From assembly GCA_003229095.1 (NCBI GenBank), contig QIHS01000111.1:1-9747 (forward strand): DNA of 9,747 nucleotides. The letters run 5' to 3'. The stretch is from Woeseia sp. (GTDB lineage: Bacteria > Pseudomonadota > Gammaproteobacteria > Steroidobacterales > Woeseiaceae). The position numbers were made by a program, and so were the translations under genes. Of this stretch, positions 7,529 through 9,747 are shown piece after piece. Positions within the stretch are counted from its first letter, which is position 1, and every line of letters starts with the position of its first letter. The notes beneath the pieces were generated by a model that was not told where the DNA came from, ran no database searches, and saw only the letters and a list, made by a program, of their open reading frames with translations.

Positions 7529-8452
7529 ATGAGGCTTTCTCGAATTATTCTGCTCGCTATCATCGCTGCGTTGCCGCTGTCAGGCAATGCCGACGTTTCC
7601 GGCAGCGACTTTCCCGAAAATACCGCCTGGTACATGCATGTCGATCTGAAGGCAATGCGAGAGAGTGAATCCGGCAAGATAGTATATGCATTGCTTTCGG
7701 GCGAAACCGTCGCCAAAGTCTATGACAAAATCGGTATCAACATTAACGAAGAAGTAAATTCGATTACCGCGTACGCGGATGCGGGATCAAGTGTCGCACT
7801 GATTTTCGAAGGGCCTATCAGCAAAGAGACACAGGAAAAAATGCTGGCGCTGGCGGTTGAGGAAGCTGAGGTAGGCACGCGCCAGCACAGGGGAAAAGAT
7901 TACTATTTCGTTGGCGATGGACCGGAATCAGGATCTATCGGGAAAATATCATTGGCCGACATTGAGGGCGCCTCCTACTCAAGCTTTGCCATCAAGAACA
8001 AATTAATCGTTACGGCAAGCGAAGATCACCTAAAGGCGCTGCTCGACAACGGCGGAAAAGCTGCGGCATCCAACAACCATGATGACGCGATGTTTGTTCT
8101 CTCTGCCGAGCGAAGTTTTGTACAGGCAGGCGCACGTACAGACGCGATGTCAGACTACGACGATGACTGGCAGTCAAATATTCTGCGCAACACGGAGCAG
8201 GTGGCACTGGTGATTGCGGACAAGTCCGGCATGATTGCGATTGAAGCACTGCTTGTGTCCGCTGATTCGCAAATGGCCGAAGGCATGGGAAGCATTGTCA
8301 ATGGACTGCTCGCTCTGCAAATGTTCAATTCCGAAATTCCATCGGAGTTCAGGGACGTACTGAAAAGTACAAACGTGGACGTTGACGATAAAACCTTGTC
8401 CATCAGTATCGTTGTCGACCCGGACATGCTTGTTTCAATAATGGACGATTGA
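7529..8452 (+). CDS. Exported protein of unknown function, first gene of the ECF sigma operon
   Basis: This 307-residue protein starts at ATG 7529 with AAGGAA five bases upstream. It has a Sec signal peptide (Lys/Arg-poor start MRLSR, hydrophobic run, SGNA before Asp22), so the mature part is periplasmic or surface-exposed. After the signal comes PENTAWYMHVDLKAMRES, then alternating strands and helices, with KNKLIVTASEDHLKALLDNG near the middle and FVLSAERS further on. These phrases are typical of proteins that report on themselves as periplasmic beta/alpha repeats of the DUF3352 kind, but I cannot assign a named family with confidence. No catalytic motif is visible. It is acidic and Asp/Glu rich. 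A 37-base gap without a terminator separates it from the sigma gene, so it is probably co-transcribed; it could be a sensor, a ligand of the anti-sigma factor, or an effector. The frame is intact, unlike its upstream neighbour. Confidence 0.8.
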   Translation: MRLSRIILLAIIAALPLSGNADVSGSDFPENTAWYMHVDLKAMRESESGKIVYALLSGETVAKVYDKIGININEEVNSITAYADAGSSVALIFEGPISKETQEKMLALAVEEAEVGTRQHRGKDYYFVGDGPESGSIGKISLADIEGASYSSFAIKNKLIVTASEDHLKALLDNGGKAAASNNHDDAMFVLSAERSFVQAGARTDAMSDYDDDWQSNILRNTEQVALVIADKSGMIAIEALLVSADSQMAEGMGSIVNGLLALQMFNSEIPSEFRDVLKSTNVDVDDKTLSISIVVDPDMLVSIMDD

Positions 8453-8489
8453 ATAGCCGTTTGCGCGCCAGCGGGCTTCAGGGCAGCAA

Positions 8490-9041
8490 GTGTTAACAGA
8501 TGAGCAACTTGTGGAAGCCTCCTTGAAGGGCGAGGACTCCGCTTTTGCCGAGCTCGTTGAGCGCTACCAGGAACGGTTGCTGCGTTTCCTGCTGACACGA
8601 GCGGTGTGTCGCGCGGATGCCGAGGATGCCATACAGGACACGTTTATTAACGCATACCGGTACCTGGCCAGCTTTAATCCGCGCTGGCGATTCAGCACCT
8701 GGATTTATCGAATTGCCTTGCGCAACCTTGCACGACAGGCTCGGCAGGAACAGCACATCACGGACGAAGGGCTGACGGCTGAGGATGATCCATTGCAGGA
8801 ATGTATTGACCGGTCAGAACGCGAAAATGTCTGGCTCACAGCAAGACGAATACTTTCCGCTGAGGCATATTCTGCGATGTGGTTAAGATACGTTGAGGAT
8901 ATGTCAGTAAAGGAGATATCCCGCGCGCTGGAAAAATCCCTGTCGTGGACCAAAGTGACCCTGTTGCGCGGTCGGCGCAGGCTTGCGTCGGAACTGGCCG
9001 AAGCAGATTCGGACTCGGAACAGAGAGAAAGTTATGGATGA
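8490..9041 (+). CDS. RNA polymerase ECF-family sigma factor
   Basis: This 183-residue protein has the two domains of ECF (group IV) sigma factors, which redirect RNA polymerase to a small regulon in response to envelope or environmental signals. Sigma region 2 spans about residues 18-82: ELVERYQERLLRFL, then the polymerase-binding DAEDAIQDTFINAYR (43-57) and the -10 recognition helix FSTWIYRIALRNLARQ. Region 4 spans about 121-170, with LRYVEDMSVKEISRALEKS and the recognition helix SWTKVTLLRGRRRL. A linker of about 35 acidic residues joins them, as usual in the family. The start is GTG 8490, with GGGC a few bases upstream; no in-frame start fits better. The gene ends in TGA 9039-9041, overlapping the next ATG (9034) by 8 bases, so the two are translationally coupled, as is normal for a sigma and anti-sigma pair. 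Subgroup and regulon are not determined. Confidence 0.93.
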   Translation: MLTDEQLVEASLKGEDSAFAELVERYQERLLRFLLTRAVCRADAEDAIQDTFINAYRYLASFNPRWRFSTWIYRIALRNLARQARQEQHITDEGLTAEDDPLQECIDRSERENVWLTARRILSAEAYSAMWLRYVEDMSVKEISRALEKSLSWTKVTLLRGRRRLASELAEADSDSEQRESYG

Positions 9042-9459
9042 ATTCGAGAAAAGACTGAAGCAGGATGCCGATGCGGTCCAGGCAGACGTATCACCAGTGC
9101 TACGCGCTCGCATCGATGCTTCCTTGTCCGGTATCGAACGGATTCAGCCATCAGATTCTGTGCCGCGCTCGCCGATGCAGCTATGGTGGGCCGGCAGCCT
9201 GACCGGATTGGCAGCAACGATTGTGGGCTTGGCTGTTATCAACTGGAATAGTGAAGATTCAATAGTGGAATCGCAGCCACCTGTTGTCGTCCGAACCGTC
9301 CCGTTGGGTTCATTCCCGGACCTGGCTACGCTCGCACCGGAGCTGAAAATTAAATCTGCGGATTTCACCAGCCCGTTGGAAGAAGAGCTTCTAATGCTCC
9401 AGCGCGATATCGAGAAGGTGCGCCAAAATGTCCGCGAAGACATCGACTTCACGTTCTAG
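9034..9459 (+). CDS. Membrane-anchored candidate anti-sigma factor
   Basis: The start is ATG 9034, preceded by AGAGAGAAA and overlapping the sigma stop codon; the frame is open further upstream but that part only shadows the sigma gene. The product is 141 residues. Residues 1-50 are charged and presumably cytoplasmic (MDEFEKRLKQDADAV, then ARIDASLSGIERI), a single TM helix covers about 51-71 (from WWAGSLTGLAATIVGLAV), and the remainder would be periplasmic, ending in an amphipathic, probably coiled helix (SPLEEELLMLQRDIEKV). Position, coupling and topology are those of an ECF anti-sigma factor that holds the sigma at the membrane. No zinc-binding H-x3-C-x2-C motif is present; the protein contains no cysteine at all. 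It would therefore belong to a non-ZAS class. The function is inferred from context; I do not recognise a named family in its sequence. Confidence 0.72.
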   Translation: MDEFEKRLKQDADAVQADVSPVLRARIDASLSGIERIQPSDSVPRSPMQLWWAGSLTGLAATIVGLAVINWNSEDSIVESQPPVVVRTVPLGSFPDLATLAPELKIKSADFTSPLEEELLMLQRDIEKVRQNVREDIDFTF

Positions 9460-9640
9460 CTCTGGCCGGCTCGAAGCAAGACCAGCCTCTCTGGCTACCA
9501 CCTTCGATAAGTACCTACAACAGCCGCCCAGTTCCGACTAAATTCATTGCCAATCAACGCCTTGCCGTACCATCGGCAGAGTGTTTTCCGCTAGTCTCTA
9601 GTGGCAATCAAGGCACGAATCCACTATCCTGCGCACTAGC

Positions 9641-9669
9641 TGTAACGGTTCAATCAGGGTGACCTGAAA
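9641..9669 (+). promoter_or_regulatory. Candidate promoter resembling the one before the sigma operon
   Basis: TGTAAC (9641-9646), 16 bases and CCTGAAA (9663-9669) repeat the layout seen at 7465-7494 (TGTAAC, 17 bases, CCTATAA). CCTGAAA begins 40 bases before the possible ATG at 9703; in the first copy the matching distance is 41. Two matches with the same geometry before two starts suggest a shared promoter class, possibly that of the sigma factor encoded between them. Two short matches are weak evidence and could be chance. Confidence 0.25.
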
Positions 9670-9702
9670 TTGTCCGGGGTTCGGCTCGCTGGAAGCAAAA
9701 TA

Positions 9703-9747
9703 ATGACAAGCAGAACAAACGGCAGGGATTTGCCGCGGGGGCACCAC
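9703..9747 (+). CDS. Possible 5' end of the next gene, cut by the window edge
   Basis: ATG 9703 has GGAAG (9691-9695) seven bases upstream and opens a frame of 15 codons, MTSRTNGRDLPRGHH, to the window edge. Both the Shine-Dalgarno and a candidate promoter at the right distance argue for a real start. The visible residues are basic and too few to suggest a family. The opposite strand is also open over the same bases (9747 to 9598), so direction is not certain. Confidence 0.3.
   Translation, partial: MTSRTNGRDLPRGHH

Larger units (their letters stand above)
9460..9747. other. Largely non-coding 3' stretch
   Basis: No long open frame starts or continues here on the + strand, and stop codons are frequent in all three + frames until about 9665. 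A short inverted repeat, CCGCTAG and CTAGTGG around 9588-9604 with a three-base loop, has no T tract on either side and is not a convincing terminator. CCAG and CTGG near 9480-9495 form only a four-base stem. No terminator can be called for the sigma operon. The right end holds a candidate promoter and a possible gene start, listed separately. Confidence 0.5.

Noticed and set aside
9588..9604. Hairpin CCGCTAG-TCT-CTAGTGG as terminator of the sigma operon.
   Set aside because: It has a seven-base stem with one wobble pair and no T tract on either strand.
9598..9747. Minus-strand open frame of 49 codons from the window edge, containing a C-x2-C-H heme-like motif (CSACH).
   Set aside because: It is short, has no visible start and lacks any recognisable context for a cytochrome. 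The overlapping + strand start has a Shine-Dalgarno. It cannot be excluded without more sequence.

Overview
The window looks like a stretch of a free-living, probably marine or sediment, Gammaproteobacterium. The evidence is a CDP-alcohol-type PssA, a Met-zincin lipoprotein, a Tat-exported amidohydrolase, an SSS symporter and an ECF sigma operon, all on the + strand with GC-rich codon use. The lineage call is an inference from gene families; a Woeseiaceae-like bacterium is possible. No tRNA, rRNA, CRISPR array, insertion sequence or phage gene is visible.

Layout. (1) 1-605 is the 3' part of pssA (phosphatidylserine synthase), cut by the window edge. (2) 606-3355 holds a broken region: the C-terminal remnant of a class-III aminotransferase, then a large zinc metallopeptidase lipoprotein gene split by a frameshift near 1135. 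(3) 3367-5568 is a tightly coupled run of apparently intact genes: a 44-residue single-TM protein, its overlapping Na+/solute symporter, and an overlapping 167-residue protein of unknown function with an internal repeat. (4) 5599-7451 is again damaged: half of a DUF861-type cupin, then a Tat-exported metal-dependent amidohydrolase whose frame breaks near 7188. (5) 7529-9459 is an intact-looking operon: exported protein of unknown function, ECF sigma factor and a membrane-anchored candidate anti-sigma factor. (6) 9460-9747 is largely non-coding, with a possible gene start at 9703.

How it fits together. Regions 2-4 look like a peptide, amide or amine scavenging cluster: an envelope peptidase, an exported amidohydrolase, a Na+-coupled uptake system and an aminotransferase. 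This pathway reading is inference; no substrate can be assigned. Four of its enzyme genes are truncated or frameshifted, whereas the transporter unit and the sigma operon are open. The simplest reading is a catabolic cluster caught in decay, with clustered sequencing or assembly error as the alternative. The sigma operon is a plausible envelope-sensing circuit with a candidate promoter motif that recurs before the possible gene at 9703.

I found no clearly new large system. The least-described items are the 167-residue repeat protein, the small symporter partner and the sigma, anti-sigma and exported-protein operon.
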